Source: Margaritifera margaritifera
Lineage: Eukaryota; Mollusca; Bivalvia; Unionida; Margaritiferidae
Assembly: GCA_029931535.1 (NCBI GenBank)
Contig: JAQPZY010000962.1
Span: 310,001 to 374,000 of the forward strand
Length of the DNA: 64,000 bases
Reading direction: 5' to 3'
A model generated the notes under the pieces. It was not told the DNA's origin, did not search any database, and saw only the letters and a list, made by a program, of their open reading frames with translations. Both the position numbers and the translations under genes were made by a program. Of this stretch, positions 11,799 to 23,389 are shown in pieces. Every line of letters starts with the position of its first letter. Position 1 is the stretch's first letter.

Positions 11799-12345
11799 TT
11801 GTTGGTAGACAATAAAGAATTTCCCTCTTCAAAAAGAAAATGGGAAAATGAATTTTATGGATATGAAAAACTAGACACTGCCATTAGATTAACATTTATG
11901 CTTACCATGCCTACACACATTCAATGGTTTCAAAGTAGACTTTTACACGGATGTCTGTCGACAAATTCATTTCTAATTAAAATTTATATCTCTGAAAGAA
12001 AAAAGTGTTCTTGTTTTCAAACAGATCCTGAAAACTTCACGCATCTATTTGACTTTTTTCAGTTGTGATCTCATTTTGGAAAGATATTTTTCGGTGGACA
12101 GACATGTAAAGGAATACTATTTGGAATATTATATTCGAGAACAGCAGACTTGACTTTGAATTTTATTTTCTTGTGTGCAAAACAATAATTATTTAGGTGT
12201 AAAATAAACTAACATCATTCATATATTCCTTATTGGAAACTTTGGATATCTTCGATTTATAAAACAGAATAATATACGGCTTTCAAACTGCAAGTGGGAT
12301 AAATTCAATGAAGATACAATTTGCACTTAAATAGAGTATCGTATC
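11799..12345 (+). pseudogene. LINE ORF2 3' fragment (post-RT region, zf-RVT-like)
   Basis: The plus-strand frame 11799-12068 reads as the C-terminal region of a non-LTR retrotransposon polyprotein. It has a PSSKRKWE segment, then THIQWFQSRLLHGCLSTNSF, which matches the family pattern of a WFQxRxxHxxLxTNxFL block. After that comes a Cys-containing CSCF...PENFTHLF stretch corresponding to the zf-RVT-like CxFCxxxxExxxHLF motif. After a stop the likeness continues in shifted frames to about 12345, with a final FNEDT-type segment near 12305. It is 5' truncated, as is normal for LINEs, and carries stops and frameshifts. The same protein region occurs in the 54.3-55.7 kb fragment. Clade not assigned. 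Confidence 0.7.
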
Positions 12346-12404
12346 CATTTTTTTTTAGCTAGGCTGTGTTTTCAGTATTTTAGTACATTTCTTGTATACA
12401 GTAG

Positions 12405-12532
12405 CTCTCTCTCTCCCTCCCTCCCCCCTCTCTCTCTGTCTCTCTCTCTCTATCTCTCTCTCTCTCTGTCCCTCTCTCTCTCTCTCTCTGTCTCTCTGTC
12501 TCTCTCTGTCTCTCTGTCTCTCTCTCTCTCTT
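12405..12532. repeat. (CT)n microsatellite with GT interruptions
   Basis: About 128 bp of CT dinucleotides, broken by CCCTCC and CTGT interruptions. It lies about 60 bp past the last recognisable LINE coding similarity and may have grown from the LINE's simple 3' tail (inference). Confidence 0.95.
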
Positions 12533-14035
12533 CATCCATGTAGAAAATATATATTATATTTAATATTTATCATGTATTTATGTATATGACACATCATTTG
12601 TGACTTATATCTCTTAGTTTTTTGTATGGCTGTCATGGGATGATGGTTATCAGACCCATGACCAGCCTTGGACAGATATAAATATCCCCCCTCCCCAAAA
12701 AGCCACAAACTCTAATAAGTAATTCACTAAATAAGTCACATACCTTCATATGAAAATGTATTAGTTAAATTAGTTAAAATTACTCAGCGCAAGGCATCAG
12801 ATTGTCATTCTGAAACCTGGAGTGTTAACGCAGGCAAGGTTGCAATTAGAAACAAAGCTGATATTGGTCGTATAAAACTATAAAACTGATACATATGGGT
12901 TACACTGCTACTTAAACACAATTACACGTGTATTTCTGAAAACAATAAAACATATTTCACGCATATCGTTACTTTTCAAGACACTGTCGGTTTAATAGTT
13001 TCTACCATCACCTAGCAATGGACCGATCATCTAGGGCTTTTAAAGGCTCTAAAAATGGTTCAAAAATAATTTTGTGAAAGTTAAAGTGCTCATTTTCATT
13101 ACCTTTACTGTATGAAGTCTTAAAATCCTACAGCGTACAGCTTACAACATTTCTTGGAAATCCTCTTCATCGACACTGAATCTGCAACCCAGAGCGCTAG
13201 AAAGACATGGTAGTTACACTTTTTGTGTCAAGGGCAACTCAAGCTATCACGTATTACTAGCAGCGGGCATCCACTACACATCAGTGCGCTGGTTAGAATT
13301 GCTAAATAATTTATAGAATCACGCTATCCGATTGACAAATCGGTTGAATTGTTAATATCAGGCTTTTGGACAAACTGACTGGTATAAAATATTGATTTTT
13401 CATCTAATTGGAACCATTTTCCGCAACGGTCACGAGGGTGGTCAACGCATAAAATATTGCGCTTTATGAATTAAAAATATATTTTTCATTTTTACTAATC
13501 TTTCTCTGTTACTTTTTATTTTAGTACTCTGTCATTTCAGTATTTAGTTCTTCGAATAATGAATTACCTGTCATTTCATTATTTAGTATTTAGTCATTTA
13601 ATTATTTATTATTTAGTAATTTCATTATTTTGTACTTCGAATAATGATACGTACAAGTCCACTATAAACGGCAGAAAGAGTTTTACCACTTTGAGGGAAA
13701 TGCAAGCTAAGTTGTTTTCGTTTGCCAGCCATGGTGTAGCTGTTTTTTTATTTTTAAGGAAGAAGCAACATGCATTAATGTTTAACAAAAATGCTAATAT
13801 TAGACAATCTTCAAAAGCACATTCAGAGTATGTCCATCTGTAAAGAAATGTAACTAGGAAATTTGTTAAATAGATTCAAAATTTTTGAAAAATAATTAAA
13901 ATGGGGCTTTTTATTAATAACAAATATTCATGAATACGGATATATCTTTTTGTGTGGTGTTAAAAGGTAATGTCCCTCTGTCCTAGGAAAACATTGGCTG
14001 GTTCCTGATTGAAATATTGTGCTATAGTATCATTG
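12533..14035. other. No gene; weak local repetition near 13.54-13.65 kb
   Basis: TTCGAATAATGA occurs at 13551 and 13636 in ATTTAGT-rich DNA. This gives the 94-codon frame 13559-13843, which is unrecognised. CTAGCAATGGACCG at about 13012 nearly matches CTAGCAACGGACCG near 59361, which may mark a dispersed repeat. Confidence 0.35.
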
Positions 14036-14322
14036 GGTCAATAATGTACTTGTGTATCATAGTCTATCATATCATTTGGTCAATAGTTTACTTGTGTATC
14101 ATAGTCTATTGTATCGTTTGGTCAATAATGTACTTGTGTATCATAGTCTATCGTATCATTTGGTCAATAATGTACTTGTGTATCACAGCCTATCGTATCA
14201 TTTGGTCAATAATGTACTTGTGTATCATAGTATATTGTATCGTTTGGTCAATAATGTACTTGTGTATCATAGTCTATCGTATCATTTGGTCAATAATGTA
14301 CTTGTGTATCACAATCTATTTT
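14036..14322. repeat. 42-bp minisatellite, about 7 copies
   Basis: GGTCAATAATGTACTTGTGT recurs every 42 bp (14036, 14078, and so on to 14288). The 14-codon unit makes two overlapping repetitive plus-strand frames (132 and 114 codons), both artefacts. Copies alternate between TCATAGTCTATY and TCACAGCCTATC forms. Confidence 0.95.
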
Positions 14323-16384
14323 CTTACCTCTCTGAAGATAAATATCTATTTTTTCAAGATATTTTCATTTTCAAGACGTTTAAGAGGGAAATATGAAAAG
14401 ATGAATTTATTGTGATTTTTTTGTGTGCAATTATTACTTGTACGGCAGATCAAGGTGTATGTTGTTTGCATTTGGACCTGAATTATACGCGAGTATATAC
14501 GGTAAAATAACTGCGGAAGGATTGTTATGAGTAGTAAAGCAACTGACGTAAGAGCCCCTGCGGTAGTAAATGAACGACAGCATCCAAATATCCGGAAAGT
14601 TGTCTGGGAGTGGCAGGATTATTGTATTCTTTTAGGATATATTCATTCCGTATGGCTTCATGTTCCGGAGACTGCTAGTAAAGAGTTCTTTGAATGCCAT
14701 TATTTCTGTCAACGAATCCATATCAATATTCCGTGACATGGAACGAATTAGTCATATAGTTTATCAATTAGCTTTATGAAGTGTGTAATAAGTTTCCAAG
14801 GCATTACAACTATTTCCATTTTGCTATTTTTATAGACCTGTTATCAATGTTATTGTCCTTACTCGACGTCTAACATTTGTACCGTTTGATGTAATAATCA
14901 AGCCATATAATCATTACTCGCTTTGGTATCTCGTTAATTTTGTTTTCTTAATCAAGGTAATGTACACTACATCTTTGCAAATCATACAATATTTAATATT
15001 TTATTTTTATATTCTGGAAGGGTATCATAGTCATATACAGTTATGACGTACATTCTATATAAATATGTACTTACACTTGAAATATTAGAGGTTCCGTAGT
15101 ACACCAATATACCATACAAATAAAAACAACAAACAAAATAAAACAGTCATTATATAACGCAAAACATAAAAAATTCACGTGTTAGAGATAGCTGTAGATT
15201 TCGCGAAAAGAATACATGAATCGATATATGGATGGAAAGAACTGGGACTAAAAGAGACGATTTTGGAGATTGACAGAATAATCTGCATTCAATTCTAGAT
15301 ATATTATTAAATACACAGTAGAGAACATTCTTTATATAAAAGAGGTTGGGAAATCCTACAACGAGTTTAAAATCTCAAGTAAGTCGGTGACAAGTTGTTT
15401 TCTCTGATATTTGAATACATGAACTATGAAATCATTCATAAGAAAATCCAGAACAAATTTTGCATTCAAATATGACGATAATTTTTTTTTTCGAGCATAT
15501 GTCATTTTTTACGGTCATGCTGTCTCTGTGATTACAAATCAATGTCGCATATCTCAACTTACACGACAGTTTTGCACGACTATATATGTATTAGATAGCT
15601 CATTTGGTGACATGAATGAAGTCGACATGATTAATAAAAGCGATAGCCGCGATGCATGATGTCACCTGATAAATTACACAATACACATACTTATTATTGA
15701 GTATTTTAGATCGATTTATAACGCACTTGAAACTGATGAATAACTTCAAACATTTAATAAAACCGTTTGCATTCTCGAAATTTACCAAGGAATGGGAAAA
15801 AGCTAGTACTACTGCTGTTTCAGGCTCAGTTGTAAGGGTCTGTGAGGAATACACTTGTCCTAGCTTTCCAGTGAACCAAAGTGCGGATAAAAGGTAATTC
15901 TAAATTGAATATCCATTTAATTCTGTGGTTCAGCTAGACTCCCGGAACTAACATTATCATTTAATTATTGGTGCGAAGTAACTGGATCGAATCGAATTAG
16001 CAGCATTGTGAGAAAAAAATGTGAATCGTTGACTTCATCTCATTTCGTGCGCCAAAGTGAAACACAAATATCATTGTGATCTTTTGCGACTATTAGATAA
16101 GGAAGTATAGCAGACGTCTCCATGATTAAAGTGGTAGAATCATTGGGACAACACGAATATGATGCAATCACTAGAGATAGTACAACTGTGTTTAAATTTA
16201 ATGTTTCAATTTCCTCGACTGAGTATTTTTCTTTGCCAGTTCGTTGGCAAAGAACAGCTTGTTTGGTTTAGTCACATCGACTCCGTTTGTAAAGGTGAAG
16301 GACCGATCTGAACAGGCACTGACGTCCTTAACCAAACCCAAACTTTGTCTGAAAACTTAGGATTTTGATTGAATTTGAAACTGG
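14323..16384. other. AT-rich DNA, nothing recognised
   Basis: About 2 kb. Frames of 60-84 codons (14527, 15426, 15600, 15697) are unrecognised and partly antisense to one another. Confidence 0.4.
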
Positions 16385-16483
16385 CTTAAATTTAAGTCTA
16401 GAATCCAGTTATCTGATTGGTTGAAATTAAATCTGACTTAAAACTGACCAATCAAAGTGTCTTAAATCTAGATTTAATTTAAG
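16385..16483. repeat. Imperfect 99-bp palindrome, possible fold-back MITE
   Basis: The left arm begins CTTAAATTTAAGTCTAG and ends CTGATTGGT. The right arm read in reverse complement begins CTTAAATTAAATCTAG and ends TTGATTGGT. The arms are about 40 bp at roughly two-thirds identity, around a short centre near 16434. No target duplication is obvious. Confidence 0.5.
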
Positions 16484-16590
16484 ATTTAGTAACAATCATA
16501 AACCGTCGAACTATTTTTATTCCCAAGGTAACAATAGTGCTAAAGATATATTAAACTGTTGATACTATTATAACTTTTTTTACACACTTT

Positions 16591-16950
16591 ATGTCCGAAT
16601 TGATAGTGTGAATTACTTTTATGTCCGAATTGATAGTGTGAATTACTTTTACGTCCGAATTGATAGTGTGAATTACTTTTATGTCCGAATTGATAGTGTG
16701 AATTACTTTTATGTCCGAATTGATAGTGTGAATTACTTTTATGTCCGAATTGATGGTGTGAATTACTTTTATGTCCGAATTGATAGTGTGAATTACTTTT
16801 ATGTCCGAATTGATAGTGTGAATTACTTTTATGTCCGAGTTGATAATGTGAATTACTTTTATGTCCGAATTGATAGTGTGAATTAATTTTATGTCCGAAT
16901 TGATAGTGTGAATTGCTTTTATGTCCGAATTGATAGTGTGAATTACTTTA
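16591..16950. repeat. 30-bp minisatellite, 12 copies
   Basis: Twelve copies of ATGTCCGAATTGATAGTGTG followed by AATTACTTTT sit at exact 30-bp spacing and are nearly identical. Single-base variants are at copies 2 (ACG), 6 (GATGG), 9 (GAG, AATG), 10 and 11. The 92-codon plus frame of YVRIDSVNYF repeats is this array translated. Confidence 0.98.
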
Positions 16951-18164
16951 ATATGCTTTTAGTAGTTATGTACTCTATTTAGTTGTGTAAATTCCAATAA
17001 TAATTGACTTCTCAGTAATTCAATTAACACACCAACGATTTCGAAATACAAATATATATTGTGATTTAACAAAAACAATTGAAACATGGTACATATATAA
17101 AATGATGGACCTGTACTAGCTGAGTGATATTAGAGTTGTATAGGTGCAAATCTTATGACGTTGTCCGTCCACGTAAATATATTTTAGTCCCGCTCAATTG
17201 ACTTACTTTTCTTCAATCTATGAAATTAAAAATCATCGTTGAAGCTCTCCTGAAAACAAATGAAATTTTGCAAAGTGTATGAGCATCATTAATGTGTGTT
17301 ATAATATATTAACTCTTTTGTCTTTGATCAAGAAAATTCCATATAAGACCACAAAAAAAAAAAAAAAAGCTCAGGTAATAGTTTCAGGCCAAATACATTC
17401 CAGAGAATACAAACACTGAATACAAAAAAGTATGCTGCCATCAATATGTCTTTTTACTCACGACATCGATGAATTTTACTGGTAATGATATTTTATTATA
17501 TTTGTATTCCATTCATTCATGAAGTTGCTATTTTCAAGAACTGGCCAGTTTTATCCGCAAGACGTCTCGAATCATACCGTTCTAAAGGTAAGGAAATCGG
17601 ACTTAGATTTTGAACATCTTACGTAATATTAGGAACACAGGACCTGTACGACGATGGTAATTGAAAACAACATTGATCTACGTGATACATATAAAGAAAA
17701 GCTCATCCACTGATGTGGGAAACATTGCCATTTATTCAAGGAGAAATGGGTATTGTTCTCAAGAGCATTACTCAAGTCTTTAAAGATTTGGGGAAGAAAA
17801 ACACCAAGATTCTAAGAAACATACAATGGATGAGTCAAAATTACATAGTTGTATTTTTCTATAAAGCCCTATTCTATTTATGTGAGAAAAAAGATTGTAT
17901 CTAATTTAATGTCATTTAGCGCGTGCATTATCACAACCAAGGCTTCAAATATATCATTTGAGGCAAAACTACAGGATAAAGTAATCAGATTTGTTAGGTA
18001 ACAAATTAAAAGTTGTGCCAAAATAAAATGTGATCGAAAATGAAAATTGAGACAACGGATTTTAGTAGTTTTGAGTAATCCATAGCTTTTACGTATGAAA
18101 GGCGTTTATTCTACTTAAAAATGTCTACATTAACAACTAATCTTTGCCAAACAAAAACAAAAAT
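16951..18164. other. No gene; short poly(A)
   Basis: An A-run lies at about 17352-17368. The 63-codon plus frame 17713-17904 is unrecognised. Confidence 0.4.
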
Positions 18165-18560
18165 AATGATATGCTGTATAGACAAGGGCTTGAAACCAAA
18201 ATAATTATATGCTGTGTAATTGTATAGACAAGGGCTTGAAACCCAAATAATTACATGCTGTGGATTGTATAGACAAGGGCTTGAAACCCAAATAATTACA
18301 TGCTGTGGATTGTATAGACAAGGGATTGAAACAAAAATAATGATATACTGTGGATTGTATTGACAAGGGCTTGAAACAAAAAATAATAATATACTGTGAA
18401 TTGTATAGACATGGGCTTGAAACCAAAATAATTATATGCTGTGGATTGTATAGACAAGGGCTTGAAACCAAAATAATGATATGCTGTGAATTGTATAGAC
18501 ATGGGCTTGAAACCAAAATAATTACATGCTGTGGATTGTATAGACAAGAACTTAAAAAAC
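18165..18560. repeat. 45-bp minisatellite, 9 copies
   Basis: The TAGACAAGGGCTTGAAA motif recurs at 18179, 18225, 18270, 18315, 18360, 18406, 18451, 18496 and 18541. Copies at 18406 and 18496 share GACATGGGC and GTGAATTG. Those at 18451 and 18541 share GACAAG and GTGGATTG. This suggests growth by a 90-bp dimer at the right end. Repetitive frames on both strands follow from the 15-codon unit. Confidence 0.95.
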
Positions 18561-19156
18561 ACATACTTGTAAAAGTCAATAAAATGTCATGAATCAGCAG
18601 AAGTGTGATTGTAAAATCTGGATATTTATAGCCATACCTGAAGGATTGAAGAATGATTTATAAGGATAATATGTTTATTCATGTTCGTTGTCCATATTGT
18701 AATAACTGTCTTGATAGAATCACATGTTATATAAAATTCCTCTTCATAATATCTATTCATTTTGTCTGTACTAAAGCATGATAAATTCTCATAAACGTTA
18801 GTCATACATCAATTATGTTGTGCATTAACTCCTACATTTCCTTCCTTATATGTTAGGCACACCCTTTTTGTAATTAACTATGACTGATCGGTAATCAGTG
18901 AAAGACAGACTAGGACTCTGCTGTGGAAGCACTTCTGACACTTGCTTTTAAGAGAAACACAAGCTACAAAAACAAAGGTTTTCATTAAAAGCGCCTGACG
19001 CGATCATTGTCTTAGCATTTCCTTACTTTGATATGAAGTTCTTATTCCATAGAAAGGTTGCTAAGTTCAGTAGCTTGTATGAAGCTTAAGGTGTAAATAG
19101 CTCTGTTCAGAAAGTTATGAGAAACAATTGACATTCAGGATCCCAATCACTATTGC
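18561..19156. other. AT-rich DNA, nothing recognised
   Basis: I see no feature in this stretch. Confidence 0.4.
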
Positions 19157-19218
19157 AGCAATGCAGCTATATGTCGACAATTGCAGCTATATGTCGACAA
19201 TTGCAGCTATATGTTGAC
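19157..19218. repeat. 20-bp tandem repeat, 3 copies
   Basis: TGCAGCTATATGTCGACAAT is present twice, followed by a variant copy (TGTTGACACT). Confidence 0.9.
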
Positions 19219-19754
19219 ACTCTGCATTTATAATAAAGTCTAATTTTACGTTTTTTATTATGAAACCGACGTTCACCTGCCAAACAGTGTATTTTTAACT
19301 ACTGAAAAGCTCAATAATTTTCATTCTAATTTATGTGTCTGTTGTTAAAATAGCCACGTAAAACAAAATACAATGCATATTTTGAAGAATTTAGATGATT
19401 TTCCTATTCGTCAATGATTGCATCACAAAGTTGGCAGATGAATATTCTAAGACTCTTTAATGCTAACCATGTAATTTCTGCAATGCCATTGCTTCGTGCT
19501 TGTGTTTTTTACAACTAAAATTGCGCTCATTGTTGGTTGCAAGGGACACTGTGATGTTATTTTAAGTAAAACTCGATGGAAGTGTTTAAGATCACGTATT
19601 TCTGCTTCGTAACATTCACATTTGGTAAAGCAATTCTGTTTGAAGTTCAGCACTTGGATCTTAAAAATATCTTCGATGTAGCCGAATGTAATTTCCCTCC
19701 TTAAGTCAGAAGAAAGCAGGTTAAAGGATATCTGTTTAATACGTTTTCTATATG
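19219..19754. other. No recognised gene (108-codon frame on minus strand)
   Basis: The minus frame 19447-19773 is not obviously repetitive and has six Cys residues. Its start overlaps the left end of the next transposon, and I recognise no motif. I regard it as chance, though it is a better candidate than most frames here. Confidence 0.3.
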
Positions 19755-20012
19755 TAGGAGTGAAACGATTCATCGATATATCGATGCATCGATACTTTTG
19801 TCATATCGATAAACGTATCGATACAAGAGGTGAAGAATCGATACAAAACGATATATACCCTATATAGGTTAGTTTAATCTTCAGCGGTCATGAATAATTA
19901 TTAGTCGTTTGCCTTCTTATTCTTTAAACTGAAAATCGATAATGTATCGCATCGTAGGCTGTGTAGAGTGAATCGTATCGATACGCGGCACAGGTGTATC
20001 GTTTCGCCCCTA
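19755..20012. mobile_element. hAT-like MITE, 258 bp
   Basis: The left end TAGGAGTGAAACGATTCATC and the reverse complement of the right end (TAGGGGCGAAACGATACACC) match at 16 of 20 positions. The interior repeats ATCGAT and GTATCGATAC words. Flanking octamers TCTATATG and ATGATATG agree at 5 of 8, all in the last five bases, which fits a decayed 8-bp hAT target duplication. There is no transposase, so it is non-autonomous. Confidence 0.65.
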
Positions 20013-20044
20013 ATGATATGTACCTTAAGCAACGTGTCTACTCA

Positions 20045-20277
20045 AGCCCCGTATTCTCAAAACTTTTGGAGAAAGAAACCTAAGTTCAAGCGCAAAGTCC
20101 AAAAACGTTGACAGTAAATAACTTTAATTAGAATGAAGCTAAAATAGCACAACATTTAGAATTTTATTAATTTGGATCCCTCTACTAGACTCGAAATAGG
20201 TGCACCCTAAGGATCATATCCAAGTTTATAGCTTTAAGCTGGAGTTTATATCGTAAAAGTTTCTAGAATACGAGGCC
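20045..20277. mobile_element. Short inverted-repeat element, 233 bp
   Basis: The left terminus AGCCCCGTATTCTCAAAACT and the reverse complement of the right terminus (GGCCTCGTATTCTAGAAACT) are imperfect inverted repeats, 19 of 23 over the full arm. I see no clear target duplication, so the superfamily is unassigned. It lies 32 bp from the preceding hAT-like element. Confidence 0.6.
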
Positions 20278-22876
20278 GGATGTGGTCGTCCACATCCATT
20301 TTAAAAATATTTCTACTAGTTTCTAGTTTCCGCCGTATTTAGTTTCTGCAGATCATATAGACACAGCACAGATGTATCAAATATATTATATGCAAAGGTT
20401 GAATATCGTTATAGGGCACATTGAAATTACACCCGGTGGTATGATGCAACTATTTTACGAGAGGGGAAGAAAGATCCTATTGATGGCACACGCCTAGTAC
20501 ACTGTGATGAGATTGTCATTCTGTAGTTGCATTCACTGTGGTATTTGTTTTGTCAGTTTAACTGTAAGATCTCAAATATTAAGAAATAAATATTTACGTA
20601 TTATCCATAAGTGTGACTGAGAATTTAAAAAAAATTGGTTTTCTTCTGCAAAGAGAAAACTTTCTTGCTTTATCTTCACGATTAACTGAAATTGTCATTT
20701 TTGAACGATTTTTATGAAAGGCTGTGTGACCGATTTCGATAAGATTTTGAACAAATGCTTATAGACTGATTAATTTTGCTATATTTTAAGTCCAATTCTT
20801 GTAACTTTTTAAAACGCGATATAGGTAAATTTAATTCTTTATATTGTACTCAGACAAATGCGTTGTTTCTCTTTAGAAGTATATTTCAGTCTTAGAAAAT
20901 GTCAGTATGAGGATTAAAGACGGAAGAAGGAGACAAACCGACCAAATAACCAGATCTTAAAAAGCGCAAATAACTAAATACTAAAGACGATGAGGCCCAT
21001 TTGAAGGCGAGATTCAAGGGAACAATAAATGACAAGAATCTATACACATGGACATGATGGTTTCATTACCTTTTGACAATATGCATATTTACAACCAAAA
21101 TATTCAAAATGCCTTCAAGATGATAACGTATTCCTCCTTTTCATGCTGATTTAGGTAGAAATTTACATATTTCGCGTTATTTGCCTTGTTTGTTTTTTTT
21201 TAAATTATCCGCGTGTATGGGACAAGCAGTGTTGAGTTATGACTTTTTCTAATATTACCTCTAAATCTATCATGAACATAATACAAAAATAAAAAAAGAC
21301 GCCGTTTACACCAATGCGTTGGTCACAGGTTTGATTTTGAAATGTAATCAACAACTTAATTAGCAATATTAATGTAGTGTAGTAATTACTTTAATACATG
21401 ACATAAAGATGCTAAGTACTCTTTGATCTCAGAGCAAGTAAGTTCAGCAGAGTATTCGATAAATATTTAAAGGTTTAATATGGATATGCAAGTAGATCAT
21501 GTATAATCGACGAAAGCCCAATATCTGTATTGCTCTGTGTTAAGTATGTTTCAAAGCCCTTATGGAAGAATTCAAGGTTTGCACTAAAATTTGTTTTATT
21601 GTATTGGCCTTGGCAGCAGTTAAGTTAGTGGTTAATACACATGTTTAACATCAGTTAAGATCTCAGTTAGATCCTCGATAATGTCATTTCAGAATGACGA
21701 TAGTTATCTATCATGATTAGTGTCTTGTTTCAAGGTACTCTGACCTCCTCGGCGATGAGCAGAGTCACATCTTATTATTTCGATTGCATTTCAAATAGAA
21801 TGCTAGATGTTTCTATAAACTCGAAAATGATACAAAAACAGTTTATGTTTTAGACACCTACTTTGAACTAATCATACAAATGCTCTTACTAAAGGCTTCC
21901 TATATTCTTTTTTCTCAGAGACTGGTTTTCCAGCTGATTTATCTTACTTCCTCTCTGGAAACCGATACTAAGTCCACAACGCAAAAAAACATCAAACTGA
22001 TCCAACTTGATCCATTTGAGGCAGCACCGAATAAGCCTCGATGGATTTTGACTCGCGTTTAGACAAGTCGCATTTAAATCATGCTTTGTATAGAATTGTG
22101 GCCTAAAGAAACCTTGATAGAGCTGCATATTCTGTTTAATTTTCAATTTAAATAATGAATGTTCGTAGATTTTACGTGTAAGCACTTTAGCTGAATCCAC
22201 ATCTTAAAAAGTGCAGGCTATTCTTGTGGTAGCTATAGAATCAGCTTAAACATAATTTTGGGATTCATAGATAAATGCTGATTTGTTTCTTTCGAAAAGT
22301 AAGTATATTTGTTTATTTATTAATATTGCAGCCTGGCAATCTCTTTCTTTTTCTTGCTATCAGTTTCACAGATGTTATTGATCAGAAATTCATTTTTACA
22401 GTTTATCTGAGATCATTTGAGACTTGTACGCCAATCTAGATCGTACTACAACAAAACACTATTCCAAACAATTGGATGAAACTGATTCACATCTTTTAAA
22501 CATTTTCGATTTGTAAACCGCACTTTCGTATCTTATTGCAAACACGGTCGTTTCGGTTTTTATTCTAAATGATAGGCTTTCTTTTTCCTAATCTTCACAT
22601 TGTTAGAACTTACCTAATCGGTACAATAAAGCTAGTATTGTGCTGATGACATACTATTAAACTCTGTACATACAGACAGACAAAACATTTCTTTAAACGT
22701 GTGTGTGTGTGTATATACAGTATATAATCAGTATAGTGCTTTGGTCGCTAGAGCCGTAGCATCTCCCGCATCTCCGGTGAGATTGAATCATCTCCCATGA
22801 GAATATGAAATCAGTAGATAACAATGTAACTCAAGATAATACAGACCTATTGATCAACATACTATATACAAACAAT
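20278..22876. other. AT-rich DNA, nothing recognised
   Basis: About 2.6 kb without a supportable feature. The overlapping sense and antisense frames at 21880-22200 are unrecognised. A short GT/TA tract lies at 22700-22727. Confidence 0.4.
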
Positions 22877-23027
22877 CAGTGGCGTAGCAACCGCCCAAGC
22901 AATCCCTGCAACTGCCGGGGGGGGGGGGCAGGTCCACTGGGGGACCACAATTCCTATCAAAGAACTTTTTTTATTGGGAGGGAACCCAGAATTAAGGGGA
23001 GGGGCAGAATTTCTTGCTACGCCACTT
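22877..23027. mobile_element. hAT-like MITE, 151 bp
   Basis: The ends are CAGTGGCGTAGCAA and, on the other side, TTGCTACGCCACTT, giving 13 of 14 matching terminal positions. CAGTGGCGTAGC is a typical hAT-type terminus. Flanking octamers CAAACAAT and CTAATAAT agree at 6 of 8. The interior has a 12-G run at about 22917-22928. Confidence 0.75.
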
Positions 23028-23321
23028 CTAATAATGCGTATTTATCAACCCATATTGCTGATATCATGTATAGATCAACCAAAAGATCCTTCGTCTGAGA
23101 TGAATTTGTTCCCATTGTGTCTGGATACGATACCAGTTATCACTATCGCAAATAAATCAAAACCAACATTTGCTTTAGTTGTTGATAGAGCCTCCTGCGA
23201 TGACTAGAATGGAGAAAAGTGTTAGATATATATCATGGATGATAATTGAATACTCATCAACATTATTATGAGGTAGAGTTTTTAATTGACTGTAAAACAA
23301 TGTCCTGCTTTGTTCTACTTT

Positions 23322-23324
<3 letters not shown>

Positions 23325-23387
<63 letters not shown>
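23325..23387. repeat. (CT)n microsatellite
   Basis: 63 bp of uninterrupted CT. It generates Leu-Ser and Arg-Glu frames on the two strands. Confidence 0.98.

Positions 23388-23389
<2 letters not shown>

Noticed and set aside
14017..14415. 132-codon hydrophobic repeat protein resembling membrane segments
   Set aside because: The 42-bp minisatellite gives two frames open at once; hydrophobicity follows from T-rich composition.
16608..16886. 92-codon YVRIDSVNYF repeat protein
   Set aside because: It is a direct translation of the 30-bp array, with no start context or non-repeat part.
18165..18560. CRISPR array
   Set aside because: The nine 45-bp units are repeated throughout with no unique spacers, and the genome is animal.
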